Source: Cellvibrio fontiphilus_A (GTDB lineage: Bacteria; Pseudomonadota; Gammaproteobacteria; Pseudomonadales; Cellvibrionaceae). Taken from it: 64,000 bases of DNA. The notes under the pieces are model-generated. The model was not told where the DNA came from. It did no database searches and was given only the letters and a program-made list of their open reading frames with translations. Positions 51,319 through 60,165 of the stretch are shown here, in pieces; within the stretch, counting starts at the first letter, position 1, and each line of letters opens with the position of its first letter. The stretch is taken from positions 868,001 to 932,000 of the forward strand of contig NZ_JBHRTF010000004.1 in NCBI RefSeq assembly GCF_042646205.1, in the 5' to 3' direction. The position numbers and the translations under genes are program-made.

Positions 51319-52532
51319 AACCGCGATTGTTGTATTTCCAGTAATTGTTGCAGGGCATGTTCATATTTATGGCTGTTGATGCAGGTTTGCATATCGCGCG
51401 CGCAGCAAGCGCTTTTACTTGCAAGTAGGGGGCGATGTTTGTAGGCATCGCCTAACATTTTGGCGGCGTAGTCCAAATCGGCATCTGCCCAGACTGCATT
51501 ATGCAATTCGCGAAATTCGGGGTGCCCGGATACTACCTTCACTGGTTTGAAGGGAATTAAAAAACTGTTTGTGTCGGTGCAAAAATCCATATTGCCTGAC
51601 CAAGCGGTTGCCATTACCGGTGTACCTAACAACATGGCTTCGGCAAGTGTTAAACCAAAACCTTCGGAGCGGTGCAGTGATGCATACAGATCGGACGTTT
51701 GGATTAACCCCAATACTTCGGCCCGGCTCCAGGATTGATCCACCAGCACAATATTTTTCTGTCCGGCAATAATCTTGAGCAGTGCCTGTTTTTCTGGCGA
51801 GTTGCTGCCGGCGTTGGCTTTTAATACCAGATAAGCATTGGGTTTATCTGCCAGGGCTGCTGTAAAAGCGCTAACCAGACCCTGGGGATTTTTGCGCTCC
51901 ATGGCGCTTCCAAAGCTGAAAATAGATGAAACTAAAAAACTATCCGGCGGAATTTGTAAACGCTCGCGCATATCGGCGGCTGCTTCACCCGGCGCTACCG
52001 GGTGTGTTGCAGTTAATACCGGGGCATTGGTGTAGCGTTGGATAACACAAGTGGTGAACGCAGACGGAGTAATAATCGCATTCATATAGCGCAGGGCGTT
52101 GATCCATTCATCCGGAATGGTTTCCAGCTCCCAGGCCCAATAGCCAATATTGTAGGTTTGTTTAAAATTCTCCAGCCCCATCTGCAGTATTACTGGTGGC
52201 AGCATCGGCGGGTTTAAATGAAAAATGCGGCAGTTAAAGTGCGCAGGTGGTGCATTGTTATTATTGGAATGCACTAAATTCCACGGCATTTCCTGCGGTT
52301 TGCGAAAATATTTTTCCACGCTAGTGCAGGTGACTTTATATCCATCCTCCGCTAATTGTTGTGCACATAAACGCGCCGATTCACCAATACCGGAAATACT
52401 GTGAAAAAAACCAATCACTTCAATATGTAAATCCTCACGCGATGCCGGCAGTACTGCCTGGCTCCGGGGAATCATGCGCTGCAGTAATTGGGCGCGCAGC
52501 TGGCGATAAATATGGCGGGCAAGGTTTTTCAT
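51315..52532 (-). CDS. Glycosyltransferase, GT4-like, additional to the gum set
   Basis: A 405-residue GT-B glycosyltransferase. The N-terminal domain has EVIGFFHSISGIGESARLC, and the C-terminal domain has FSFGSAMERKNPQGLVSAF and SLHRSEGFGLTLAEAMLLGTPVMAT, the E-x7-E motif of retaining GT4 enzymes. It shares no clear match with a Xanthomonas gum transferase and is thus a candidate for adding a sixth sugar or replacing one. Overlaps of 4 bp with both neighbours put it firmly in the operon. The donor and linkage are unknown. Confidence 0.85.
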   Translation of the reverse strand: MKNLARHIYRQLRAQLLQRMIPRSQAVLPASREDLHIEVIGFFHSISGIGESARLCAQQLAEDGYKVTCTSVEKYFRKPQEMPWNLVHSNNNNAPPAHFNCRIFHLNPPMLPPVILQMGLENFKQTYNIGYWAWELETIPDEWINALRYMNAIITPSAFTTCVIQRYTNAPVLTATHPVAPGEAAADMRERLQIPPDSFLVSSIFSFGSAMERKNPQGLVSAFTAALADKPNAYLVLKANAGSNSPEKQALLKIIAGQKNIVLVDQSWSRAEVLGLIQTSDLYASLHRSEGFGLTLAEAMLLGTPVMATAWSGNMDFCTDTNSFLIPFKPVKVVSGHPEFRELHNAVWADADLDYAAKMLGDAYKHRPLLASKSACCARDMQTCINSHKYEHALQQLLEIQQSRL

Positions 52533-53614
52533 AATTTACTGGCGCCAGTGATGCGCGAGCTGGCCGCAGTATTAGGTAAATCATGCAGTTGGCAATAAAA
52601 TTCCAGGGTTTTTGCGGCGAGTTTATCCCAATCAAAAATATCCAGTGGGCAAACGGGTGGGCGTGTGGATTGCTCCAGTGCAGTTAAACCGAGTGCAAGT
52701 ACTGGTGGCGATAATTCGCTATCGTAAGTTTGAATCCACTCCTCCCCCAGAATTTTTTGTAATTCGGCAACCGCACCCCTATGTGGGGCAATAATTGGTC
52801 GGTTATAGGAAAGCGCCAGCAGCAACGCGCCGGAATTGAGAATGGCTTTGTAGGGCAGAATGACAACATCTGCTGCGCTCATGAGTAACGCCAATTCTTC
52901 ATCGGGAATAAAGCGCAGGAACACATGGGTGTTGGGTTTGTTTACCGCTTGCAGGCGAGCTTGTAAATCCGCCGGTGCCGAGTCGGCGGTGCCAGCAATC
53001 ACCAGTTGATAATTTTCCAGTTTGGCTTCGTCAAAGGCTTGCATTAAACCATCAATGTTTTTGTAGGGTTTGATCATGCCCACAAACAACAACACTTTTT
53101 TTTGTGGATTCAAACCCAGTGTTTTTTTTGCCTGCGCCGCATCTACCGCCGGGGGATAGGCATTGCGATAGTGACCGTGGGGAATAATGGCGGAGCTGGC
53201 GCTTCGCGAGGGCTGATAACGTGAATAAAACGCGGAGCGATTGGCTTCGCTCATAAAAATAAAACCGTCACAGCGCCGTGCAAACCATTGCATAAATATT
53301 TGCGACAGGCGCGGCCGTCGCGCATCGTGTGGGGCGGTGTTGTGCACTGTCCATACTACTTTGGTGCCGCGCATTTTTATCACGCTAACAGCTAGCGCCA
53401 GCAGTAACATTCGCTGCAGGCTTTTGAGCAGGCTGGGTCGATTAATATCGCCGTCCGGCCAATGAAAATGGGCTACATCAGCGGCGTGACGCAGCGCCTT
53501 GCTGTGGCGGTATTCTTCAAGAGTAACACCCAGCTGTTGCAGTTCGCGATACAGCAGTGCGTTGTAGGGATTTACTTTTTCATTGCTAAACGCAGGTGCG
53601 GCAAACACTTTCAT
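52529..53614 (-). CDS. Glycosyltransferase, GumI-like (GT94, beta-mannosyltransferase type)
   Basis: A 361-residue GT-B protein. From memory it shares the GumI landmarks: VAHFHWPD near residue 50, TVHNTAPHD near 92, IIPHGHYRNAYPP near 150, VGMIKPYKNIDGLM near 185 and VILPYKAILNSGALLLALS near 262. GumI adds the terminal beta-mannose to glucuronic acid in xanthan. The order in the operon, next to GumM- and GumK-like genes, fits that step. The match was recognised by eye, so linkage specificity is an inference. It overlaps both neighbours by 4 bp. Confidence 0.75.
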   Translation of the reverse strand: MKVFAAPAFSNEKVNPYNALLYRELQQLGVTLEEYRHSKALRHAADVAHFHWPDGDINRPSLLKSLQRMLLLALAVSVIKMRGTKVVWTVHNTAPHDARRPRLSQIFMQWFARRCDGFIFMSEANRSAFYSRYQPSRSASSAIIPHGHYRNAYPPAVDAAQAKKTLGLNPQKKVLLFVGMIKPYKNIDGLMQAFDEAKLENYQLVIAGTADSAPADLQARLQAVNKPNTHVFLRFIPDEELALLMSAADVVILPYKAILNSGALLLALSYNRPIIAPHRGAVAELQKILGEEWIQTYDSELSPPVLALGLTALEQSTRPPVCPLDIFDWDKLAAKTLEFYCQLHDLPNTAASSRITGASKL

Positions 53615-54411
53615 AGCTTACCCTCAGGTTGACGCCACTGATCCAAACGATTGTCGCTGCGCAGGCAGAGCAACAGAAATTGCCCTATGTCCAGCGTGTA
53701 GCGGCGCAGTAGTCGCGAGGGTTCAAGGCAGAGTCGGTACAACCATTCCAGGCGCACACGTTGAACAAAAGCGGGCGCACGTTTTTTATCACCGGCGAGA
53801 AAATCCAGCAGCGCACCAACGCCCATCAATACCCGCGCGTTTAAACGTTGGCGATGTTTTAAAATCCACTGCTCCTGATAAGGGTTGCCCATGGCGACCA
53901 AAATTACATTGGCATCGCTCGCGTTGATAGCGGCGATTAACGCATCGCTATTGCTGGCTTCATCGTAGCCATTGCGCAGGCCTACTACGGGAATCTGGTA
54001 CTGATTTATTAAGGTCTGTGCGGCGCGCTGCGCAATGCCCGGTTTGGCGCCCAGTAAAAATACTTTTGCATCAGTGCCCAAGTGTTGCAAAAACAGTGGT
54101 GTGAAATCGGTACCGTTGAGGTTCTCGATAAAGCGCTGGCGATGCACTAACCAGCAGGCGATATCCAGACCTATACCATCATTGACAATCAGTGTTTCTG
54201 CACTTGCGAGCGCCGTTTTTTCTGCCTGGCACTGCACAATAAAATTGGTGTTGGCAAACAACAGCGTTGTTTGTTGCTGATGCATTTTTTGTTGCAACAG
54301 TGGAATGAGTTGGGCGCTTGTGGTGCGCAAAATAGGAAAGCCACCCAGAGCAATTATTTCCGGCTCCGCGATGTGTGTTGCACCGGTAAGCTGTGGTGAT
54401 TTGCTATTCAT
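53611..54411 (-). CDS. WecG/TagA/CpsF-family glycosyltransferase, GumM-like (GT26)
   Basis: A 266-residue GT26 enzyme. The family's catalytic-site segments are present: ANTNFIVQCQ near residue 54, VNDGIGLDIACWL near 76, ENLNGTDFTPLF near 95 and LVAMGNPYQEQWI near 172, with LMGVGALLDFLAG near 195. In xanthan and acetan synthesis GumM adds the second glucose with a beta-1,4 link, building the cellobiose backbone unit. The initiating transferase at 47040 would supply its acceptor. The start overlaps the GumK-like stop by 1 bp. Confidence 0.85.
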   Translation of the reverse strand: MNSKSPQLTGATHIAEPEIIALGGFPILRTTSAQLIPLLQQKMHQQQTTLLFANTNFIVQCQAEKTALASAETLIVNDGIGLDIACWLVHRQRFIENLNGTDFTPLFLQHLGTDAKVFLLGAKPGIAQRAAQTLINQYQIPVVGLRNGYDEASNSDALIAAINASDANVILVAMGNPYQEQWILKHRQRLNARVLMGVGALLDFLAGDKKRAPAFVQRVRLEWLYRLCLEPSRLLRRYTLDIGQFLLLCLRSDNRLDQWRQPEGKL

Positions 54412-55568
54412 CAGGCAAACACCTCGGTATCGCTAAATTGTTTGGGCGCCAACATGCGCGCCGTGACTTGCGCCCAATCGAGTACGCTGCGTTTGACGGG
54501 TGGTTGTGTCGGGTTTAACGCGCGATTGATCGCCTCGGCAATCGAATCTTCATTGCCAATGTCATAACCAAAGCGGGTGGGGTAATCCGCAGCAATAAAG
54601 TGCGGGCAAATAGCTGGCACACCAAAAAATTCATATTGCGTAAGTTTGAGTGAGGTATCGCGCAAATAGGCTGGCAAATTAACGCTGGAGTAGGGCGCTA
54701 TGCCCAACGTGGCGTGTTTGATGTAGGGCAGGGTTTTATCAAAAGGCATCTCGCCATAAACACTCACATTCGGCCCGTAATCCGGGTGGCGCGCCTGGCA
54801 TGATCCGATAATGTGAAAATGAATTTCGGGAAAACGTTTGCTCGCGAGCACAAAAAAACTCGGATCAAACAGCATTGAACCTACCGAGACAGCATGTATG
54901 CCACTGCCGTAAGGCGAGGGGTTGGCCTTGGCTCCCACCGCGTGATCTATACCCTGGGGCACAAAGGCCAGGTTGTGGGTGGAGGGAATAGTTTCCGCCA
55001 GTGCTTTGGAGGGCAGCACTATGGTGTCTATGTCTTTGGCGACCCGTGCAAAGGTGTTGCGGATGTATTGGGCGGCATCGATGGTGTCCAGTGCATCTGA
55101 GGCGCGATAAAGAATTTTTGCCTGCGGATTTAATTTTTTAATCAGATCAAAAAAAATCGGCGCTATGCCGCTTTCCAAAATGATGATGTCGGATGTGCTA
55201 ATCCAGCGGCGCAACACTGTGTTAAAACCCAGGCCGTAGAGGTAATACATTAGCGATTCAAAGGGGCGGATGCGAATCGGGTGTATCGGTGTTTTCCACA
55301 GGTAGCAATCCACGCCCTGGTAGTGAACCACTTGATTGGCTTGATCATCCAGTGACAGGCGCGGGTCTTGTTTGTAGCGCGACAAAAAGCTGTAGCGCAA
55401 TGAAAAAAAACGGGTCGGGCCCATTTTGGCAAGTTCACTGGCCACAAAATGAATACCTGCTTTGCGCGGCGAGCGAAAATCGTGGGCCGACAAAAGCAAA
55501 TAGGCTTGTGGTCTTGGTGTGGCTACAGGGGGCGCGCTGGTATCGGCGATTGATGCTGGTGCGTTCAC
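54411..55568 (-). CDS. gumK: Glucuronosyltransferase, GumK-like (GT70)
   Basis: A 385-residue GT-B transferase that matches Xanthomonas GumK along its length by recalled sequence: YLLLSAHDFRSPRKAGIHF, TRFFSLRYSFLSRYKQDPRL, GVDCYLWKTPIHP, ILYRASDALDTI, GIHAVSVGSMLFDPSFFV and IGSCQARHPDYG. GumK moves glucuronic acid from UDP-GlcA to the alpha-mannose of the lipid-linked trisaccharide with a beta-1,2 link. It starts with GTG, with AAGGAG 6 bases upstream, 55 bp after the GH5 gene. This is the clearest evidence that the polymer carries a xanthan/acetan-type branch. Confidence 0.88.
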   Translation of the reverse strand: MNAPASIADTSAPPVATPRPQAYLLLSAHDFRSPRKAGIHFVASELAKMGPTRFFSLRYSFLSRYKQDPRLSLDDQANQVVHYQGVDCYLWKTPIHPIRIRPFESLMYYLYGLGFNTVLRRWISTSDIIILESGIAPIFFDLIKKLNPQAKILYRASDALDTIDAAQYIRNTFARVAKDIDTIVLPSKALAETIPSTHNLAFVPQGIDHAVGAKANPSPYGSGIHAVSVGSMLFDPSFFVLASKRFPEIHFHIIGSCQARHPDYGPNVSVYGEMPFDKTLPYIKHATLGIAPYSSVNLPAYLRDTSLKLTQYEFFGVPAICPHFIAADYPTRFGYDIGNEDSIAEAINRALNPTQPPVKRSVLDWAQVTARMLAPKQFSDTEVFA

Positions 55569-55623
55569 GGTAATCTCCTTAATAACTGCCTAGGGACGAA
55601 TAACTGCCAGTGGCTAGAAACTC

Positions 55624-56742
55624 CTAGGGATTGGGCGCTAAGGGAATGGGCGGATTGGGTGGGCTGGGCGCTTCTGCCGCGCGATAAAAAAATTGTTTGA
55701 GCGGTTCCCACTGGGGCGCCGCAGGTTGATTGGCTCCGCTGAGCGCGAGCGGGTAGTTACCCCACCAACTGCCGGCGGCCCAATAGCTCCAGCCGCGCCA
55801 GGTCGGGTTGTCCATTAATTCCAAAAAGCGGGTGAGGGTAAGCAGGCATTCGCTGCTGCGCGGCACACCAAATTCGCCCAGAAAAAGGCTCTGTTGATTT
55901 GCTTCCGCCCATTGGGTAATGCGTTCAAATTTGGGATTGAAGTCGTCTGCGGGGCGGCAACCTGTGCCCGTGGTGCTGGTGTGGGTGCCGGAATAGTCCT
56001 TATCGGTGTATTGGTGCACTTCAATAATGGTGCGTTTAAGCGGGTCTTGCAGGTCGTCAAATTCTGTTGAATTGCTAACCAGTGAACCCGAAAACCAGTC
56101 GTGTACACCGCTCCAGCGCCCGCCACTCACCAACACCACATTGCTTGCGCCAGCGTCGCGCAGTGCTGCGAGGGTTTGTTTGGCAACAGTCGCCCAGTAG
56201 GCCAGCGGAACATTGGCCGGTTCGTTCATCAGCCCAAAAGCAACTTTATCCGGGTCGGGAAATTCACTGGCTAGTGCCAGCCAAAAGGCGATAAACATAT
56301 CGGTGAGGGTTTTATTGGCGGGTGCTGGTTCCGGTAAGGCATCGCCCAGTTTGTACTGGTAGTACTTGGCGTAGTTGTGGACATCCAGCAACACACAAAG
56401 GCCGGCGCTGTGGGCATTGTTGATGGTGGTGCGCAGGCGTCCGAGTTCGGCTGTATCCAGCGGGGCATAAAGGCTCTGTTGCAGCCGCTCCCAGCGGAAT
56501 GGCAGGCGAATCATATTGGCGCCCTGGGCGGCGATGTAATTGAGCTCCGCTGCGCTGGGGTAGGTGTAATCCTTATAAACCACACCGGGCAGTGCCTTGG
56601 TGTTGAATTCAGCACCGGCCAGATTCACACCGGTCAGGCGCGCCTGATCCAGGCACCCGGCCATGCCATAGGGGGCGATTACCAGTGCCAAGGTCAGGCT
56701 CAGGATAAGCTGCGCTAGCGCTTGAGCGAGTGACTTGCTCAT
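55624..56742 (-). CDS. Exported GH5 endoglucanase inside the exopolysaccharide operon
   Basis: A 372-residue glycoside hydrolase of family 5. A signal peptide (to about residue 29, ending near GMAG before CLDQ) exports it; the MAGC is a weak lipobox. Expected GH5 landmarks are present: RLPFRWERLQ near 79, VLLDVHNYAKYY near 117, acid/base Glu174 in FGLMNEPANV, EVHQYTD near 241, and nucleophile Glu290 in LFLGEFGVPRS. The pattern fits GH5 cellulases active on beta-1,4-glucans. A proline-rich tail ends the protein; no cellulose-binding module is present. It overlaps the GumH-like gene by 4 bp, so it is truly part of the operon, in the manner of BcsZ in cellulose operons. Confidence 0.88.
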   Translation of the reverse strand: MSKSLAQALAQLILSLTLALVIAPYGMAGCLDQARLTGVNLAGAEFNTKALPGVVYKDYTYPSAAELNYIAAQGANMIRLPFRWERLQQSLYAPLDTAELGRLRTTINNAHSAGLCVLLDVHNYAKYYQYKLGDALPEPAPANKTLTDMFIAFWLALASEFPDPDKVAFGLMNEPANVPLAYWATVAKQTLAALRDAGASNVVLVSGGRWSGVHDWFSGSLVSNSTEFDDLQDPLKRTIIEVHQYTDKDYSGTHTSTTGTGCRPADDFNPKFERITQWAEANQQSLFLGEFGVPRSSECLLTLTRFLELMDNPTWRGWSYWAAGSWWGNYPLALSGANQPAAPQWEPLKQFFYRAAEAPSPPNPPIPLAPNP

Positions 56743-57914
56743 GCTTTACCCCCCAGTTGATGGTAAAGCGCCAGATAGCGGTCGGCTACTTTGGGCCAGG
56801 CGTACTGGGCCGCAAAACGCTGTGCCGCCTTGACCCTGGCTTGGTAGCCTATCTCCCCCTGTGCATGCAGCTGCAATAATTTGGCAATGGCTTGCGGCAG
56901 TTGCTGCGCCGGTTCAACACAGATCCCCAAGCCGGATTGGTCATAGAGGCGCCTAAAGGGGGGGATGGCGCTAAGGATGGGGGTCAGGCCTGCACTCATC
57001 GCCTCTATGGGGGCTATGCCAAAACCCTCGTGGCCAGACAGGCAAATGAAATAGCTCGCGCGTTTGAGCAGCGCTTTTATCTCCTCGTCGCTGGGGTTGG
57101 CGGCCAGCGTCACTGCCTCACTTATACCCAGCTCCCGCGCTGCATTGGTCAGTTCTGCCAGGCTGTGATCGTATTCGCGCCCGGCAATAATCAAGCGCCA
57201 CTCGGGGTGCTGGTGCTGCAACTGCGCAAACAACGCAAGTGTTTCCAGCAATCCTTTATTGGCTGACCAGCGCCCGAAATACATCAGGGTTGGGGTGAGC
57301 TGGTCTGCCGCGCAGCCGGCGTATTTATCCACATCTACGCCGTTCTCAATCACCTCCAGCTTTTGTCCATCCATGATTTTGCGAAATAAATCGCCATCGT
57401 TAGCACTGGTGGCAATCACCCGGTCATAGGCATTGGATGACAGCCGGGTGATGCTGTGGAAATAGGCTTGTTTGGCGCCTGAAGCAAAATGGGTATGAAA
57501 GAAACCACCGTGGGTGGATAACACCAGCGGGCGGCGGTGCAGCCATTTGGTGGCCGCGAGAAAATCGTAAAAGAAATCCACACCGTGTACGTGAATGACA
57601 TCGGCGTCTTTAAGGTATTTAAAAACAGCGGGGCAGAGCGGATAGCGGCTGGAGCCTTTATACGGCAGGCGAATCACCTCAATCCCTTCAATAGCTTCAC
57701 GCTCGGGCAAGGCCTGGCGGGAGTTACGAAAGAGGCGATTGAGCGTAATAATCCTGGTTGCCTTTTGCCCATGGCGCAATTGGTGGCGGGCGATATTGCG
57801 AACTACCTCCTCCATACCGCCAATGGAGGGTAGGTATTGGCGCACAATGTGGGTGACTTTGATCGGGGCCGCTTCAATCGGTTTAGTTGGCTCAGGGTTG
57901 TGGCTAGTGTGCAT
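56739..57914 (-). CDS. gumH: GumH-like alpha-mannosyltransferase (GT4)
   Basis: A 391-residue GT4 enzyme that resembles Xanthomonas GumH and AceC from end to end by recall: HIVRQYLPSIGGMEEVVRN, YKGSSRYPLCPAVF, VIHVHGVDFFYDFLA, STHGGFFHTHFA, VIENGVDVDKYAG and FGRWSANKGLLETLAL. GumH adds alpha-1,3-mannose from GDP-mannose to the cellobiose lipid. The retaining E-x7-E motif is in GHEGFGIAPIEAMSAG near residue 295. GGAGG lies 5 bases before the ATG. The gene overlaps the polymerase gene by 11 bp and the GH5 gene by 4 bp. Confidence 0.88.
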   Translation of the reverse strand: MHTSHNPEPTKPIEAAPIKVTHIVRQYLPSIGGMEEVVRNIARHQLRHGQKATRIITLNRLFRNSRQALPEREAIEGIEVIRLPYKGSSRYPLCPAVFKYLKDADVIHVHGVDFFYDFLAATKWLHRRPLVLSTHGGFFHTHFASGAKQAYFHSITRLSSNAYDRVIATSANDGDLFRKIMDGQKLEVIENGVDVDKYAGCAADQLTPTLMYFGRWSANKGLLETLALFAQLQHQHPEWRLIIAGREYDHSLAELTNAARELGISEAVTLAANPSDEEIKALLKRASYFICLSGHEGFGIAPIEAMSAGLTPILSAIPPFRRLYDQSGLGICVEPAQQLPQAIAKLLQLHAQGEIGYQARVKAAQRFAAQYAWPKVADRYLALYHQLGGKA

Positions 57915-59208
57915 CTGTGCCTCCAGTCGGGTGTATTTGGCCCGGAACCGGTGCGGGCTGTTGCAAGCTGCATCCCACCAGGAACCAAAGTACGCCGGCG
58001 CTTTTTAATGCAAAAAATGAAAACCCGCTGATACAAAGAATCAGGGCGATATAGAGCGATACCATGGCCCGGAAGCGTTCGCCCACCGCCGAGTGAAAGG
58101 ATAAAAGCCAGAAGCTGCCCCAAAAAATCAGCACCATCGGCAGCCCAAAGGTGGCCATCACATGGGCATAACCTTCGTCGTAATAGACCTTGGTGTGGCC
58201 GATACCAAAGAGTTTGAGAGCGTCGAAGTTGAGCAGGGACCAACCGCTGTAAGCCAGGCGGCCGTGTAAGTCATCGCTGATCATGCCGCCGGTTTCATTG
58301 GGGGTGTAATAACCAATCACCAGCAGCAAAATGACTGCAATAAAAGGCGTAAACACACAAAGATAAAGCAGTGAACCGCGAACCAGCAGACGCAGCAGTA
58401 CAAAGCCGGTCACGGTCATCAAGGCAAAACGCGAATCGCAGAGCACCATCATTACCACTGCGGCGAGTACAAAAAATGCACCCTCGCGCCAGCTGCTGCG
58501 CGCAAGCCCCCAGGCTGCGCAGAGACTCGCAAAATTACCCAGCGACACAGGTTCAAGAAACACCGACGAAACCCTGTGTGGCCCGAGCAACCCCGGCAGC
58601 AGTGTCCGGCCTATGCCTTCAGGGCGCATCCCGTTGGCTAATAAACGGTCATCCCGCACAAAACCCGCCTGCTCGTTGAGTGTGCCTATGTTTACGTAAT
58701 AGCCAAAGATATCGAACCAGCGTGTGTAGCTATCCAGCAGGAAGAGTTCACAAAAACCCACTGTCAGCACCAGATAAATGGCGGCTTTTAACGCGCGATC
58801 TGCCAAATCCAGCCGGCCCAGATTGCAGCCGAGCCAGAAGTAGCAGAGCGGGATAGCAATATCGCGAAAGGCTTTGACATTCACCTGCTCGTTAGCAATG
58901 GCGAGAAGGCACAGCATGGCGGCACACAGGCAGGCGAGCACCAGTACCCCGGGCAACAAACGGCGCAACAGCAGTGGAATACAAGCGGCGAGAATGATCG
59001 CTTCGGTCAGGCCCACAAGGGCGCGGGAAACCGGCATCACCATGGTGTTGAGCAGGCACAGCCCCAACTGGTAGCCAACGCTTGCCACAACAATAAATGT
59101 CACCAACCGTTGGTCGCTCAACCAGCGCTCCCCGGTGAGCCCCAGCGGGGTGGCAAGCGGCAGGTTTGCATGCCGGGTTGGTGGGTGGTTCATCCTGAGT
59201 TCGCGCAT
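57904..59208 (-). CDS. Exopolysaccharide polymerase, Wzy/GumE-like
   Basis: A membrane protein of about 434 residues with 11-12 hydrophobic helices and one larger periplasmic loop (about residues 185-235, containing RPEGIGRTLLPGLLGPHRVS), as in O-antigen polymerases. Its place between the kinase-like gene and the GumH-like gene, and its length close to GumE (about 440), support a role in joining repeat units in the periplasm. The sequence itself is weakly conserved, as is usual for Wzy. Starts at 59193 or 59238 are possible. It overlaps the next gene by 11 bp. Confidence 0.75.
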   Translation of the reverse strand: MRELRMNHPPTRHANLPLATPLGLTGERWLSDQRLVTFIVVASVGYQLGLCLLNTMVMPVSRALVGLTEAIILAACIPLLLRRLLPGVLVLACLCAAMLCLLAIANEQVNVKAFRDIAIPLCYFWLGCNLGRLDLADRALKAAIYLVLTVGFCELFLLDSYTRWFDIFGYYVNIGTLNEQAGFVRDDRLLANGMRPEGIGRTLLPGLLGPHRVSSVFLEPVSLGNFASLCAAWGLARSSWREGAFFVLAAVVMMVLCDSRFALMTVTGFVLLRLLVRGSLLYLCVFTPFIAVILLLVIGYYTPNETGGMISDDLHGRLAYSGWSLLNFDALKLFGIGHTKVYYDEGYAHVMATFGLPMVLIFWGSFWLLSFHSAVGERFRAMVSLYIALILCISGFSFFALKSAGVLWFLVGCSLQQPAPVPGQIHPTGGTDAH

Positions 59209-59221
59209 GGTCGGGTGGGGG

Positions 59222-60136
59222 TCAACTGACCAGCGCACTGCCCAGTAGGCGAACGCCCAGCTCGCGCAGGCGCTGGCTAACTGCCATCAGGGCTTTGCTA
59301 CTGGTGAGGTTTTGCTGCGCCACCAGAAGTGCAGCGCCGGTTTGCGCGGCGACTAACTGGGCGTCGCGGGTGTTATCCATTGGCGTAGTATTGAACAGCG
59401 CTATATCAAACCTTTGGCTCAGCGCGGTGACTCGCTGGTTGAAGAGTTTGTTGGTCAATAACTCCTGGGGGTTGGGCGCGCGGGTGCCGGCAGGCATCAC
59501 CCATAAAGACTGCACCTGTTCAATAGCGGTGGGCGCGACCGGGGTGCGCTCGGCAATCCAGTCGGAAAAACCCGGCGCGTGTTCGGGCAAGTCAAAAAGA
59601 GGGTGCAGCTGCGGCGCGCGCAGGTTGGTGTCAATTAACAGGGTTCTTAGCCCCAACTGGGCAAAACTGATCGCCAGGTTAGCGGTAACCAGTGCAACGG
59701 CAGCCGGGTTTTCAGCGCTGACAACCGCCAATGCGCGGCGCGGCGGCAGTTCCGGTTGCGCACCAGAAGGCGGGTTGAAATAGCGCAGCATAAGCTCGCT
59801 GCGCAGGCTGCGGATGGCCTCCGCCTGACTGCTGTCCGGCTGGAAGAGTGCAGTTAGTCGCGGGTCCAGCTTGCTCGATGCTGGCGGCGCTTGGGTGTAG
59901 GCAAATTGTTTGGCGAGTATGGCATTTACATCCTCTGCGCTGACCAAGCCCAGTTTTACGGCGGCATCGCCAAAACGTAAGCCCTGCTGTTTTTGGGTTG
60001 CGAGTACGCTGTTGAGGTCTTTGGGGCTGAGTTTGCCCATGGCTACCAGCATGGGGCCTATTTTGGTGGACGCAGTCAGCGGTGTCGCCTGACTTGCCAC
60101 TGGTTCGCGCTCCAGGATTTGTAAGCGATCATTCAT
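59222..60136 (-). CDS. Kinase-like Wzc partner with MshEN domain and degenerate P-loop (EpsG-like)
   Basis: A 304-residue cytoplasmic protein starting at the ATG with AAGGAGG upstream. Residues 25-77 form an MshEN domain, two 24-residue halves (KIGPMLVAMGKLSPKDLNSV... and RFGDAAVKLGLVSAEDVNAI...) joined by five residues, a known c-di-GMP-binding architecture. The C-terminal domain has the fold of tyrosine autokinases (ANLAISFAQLGLRTLLIDTNLRAP), but the Walker A lysine loop is replaced by SAENPAAVA (about 140-148). The Walker B equivalent reads IALFNTTPM without its aspartate, and there is no C-terminal tyrosine cluster. It is probably a non-catalytic regulator of Wzc. Confidence 0.82.
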   Translation of the reverse strand: MNDRLQILEREPVASQATPLTASTKIGPMLVAMGKLSPKDLNSVLATQKQQGLRFGDAAVKLGLVSAEDVNAILAKQFAYTQAPPASSKLDPRLTALFQPDSSQAEAIRSLRSELMLRYFNPPSGAQPELPPRRALAVVSAENPAAVALVTANLAISFAQLGLRTLLIDTNLRAPQLHPLFDLPEHAPGFSDWIAERTPVAPTAIEQVQSLWVMPAGTRAPNPQELLTNKLFNQRVTALSQRFDIALFNTTPMDNTRDAQLVAAQTGAALLVAQQNLTSSKALMAVSQRLRELGVRLLGSALVS

Positions 60137-60165
60137 TCTGCTGCCTCCTTTGGAACCATGAGCAA

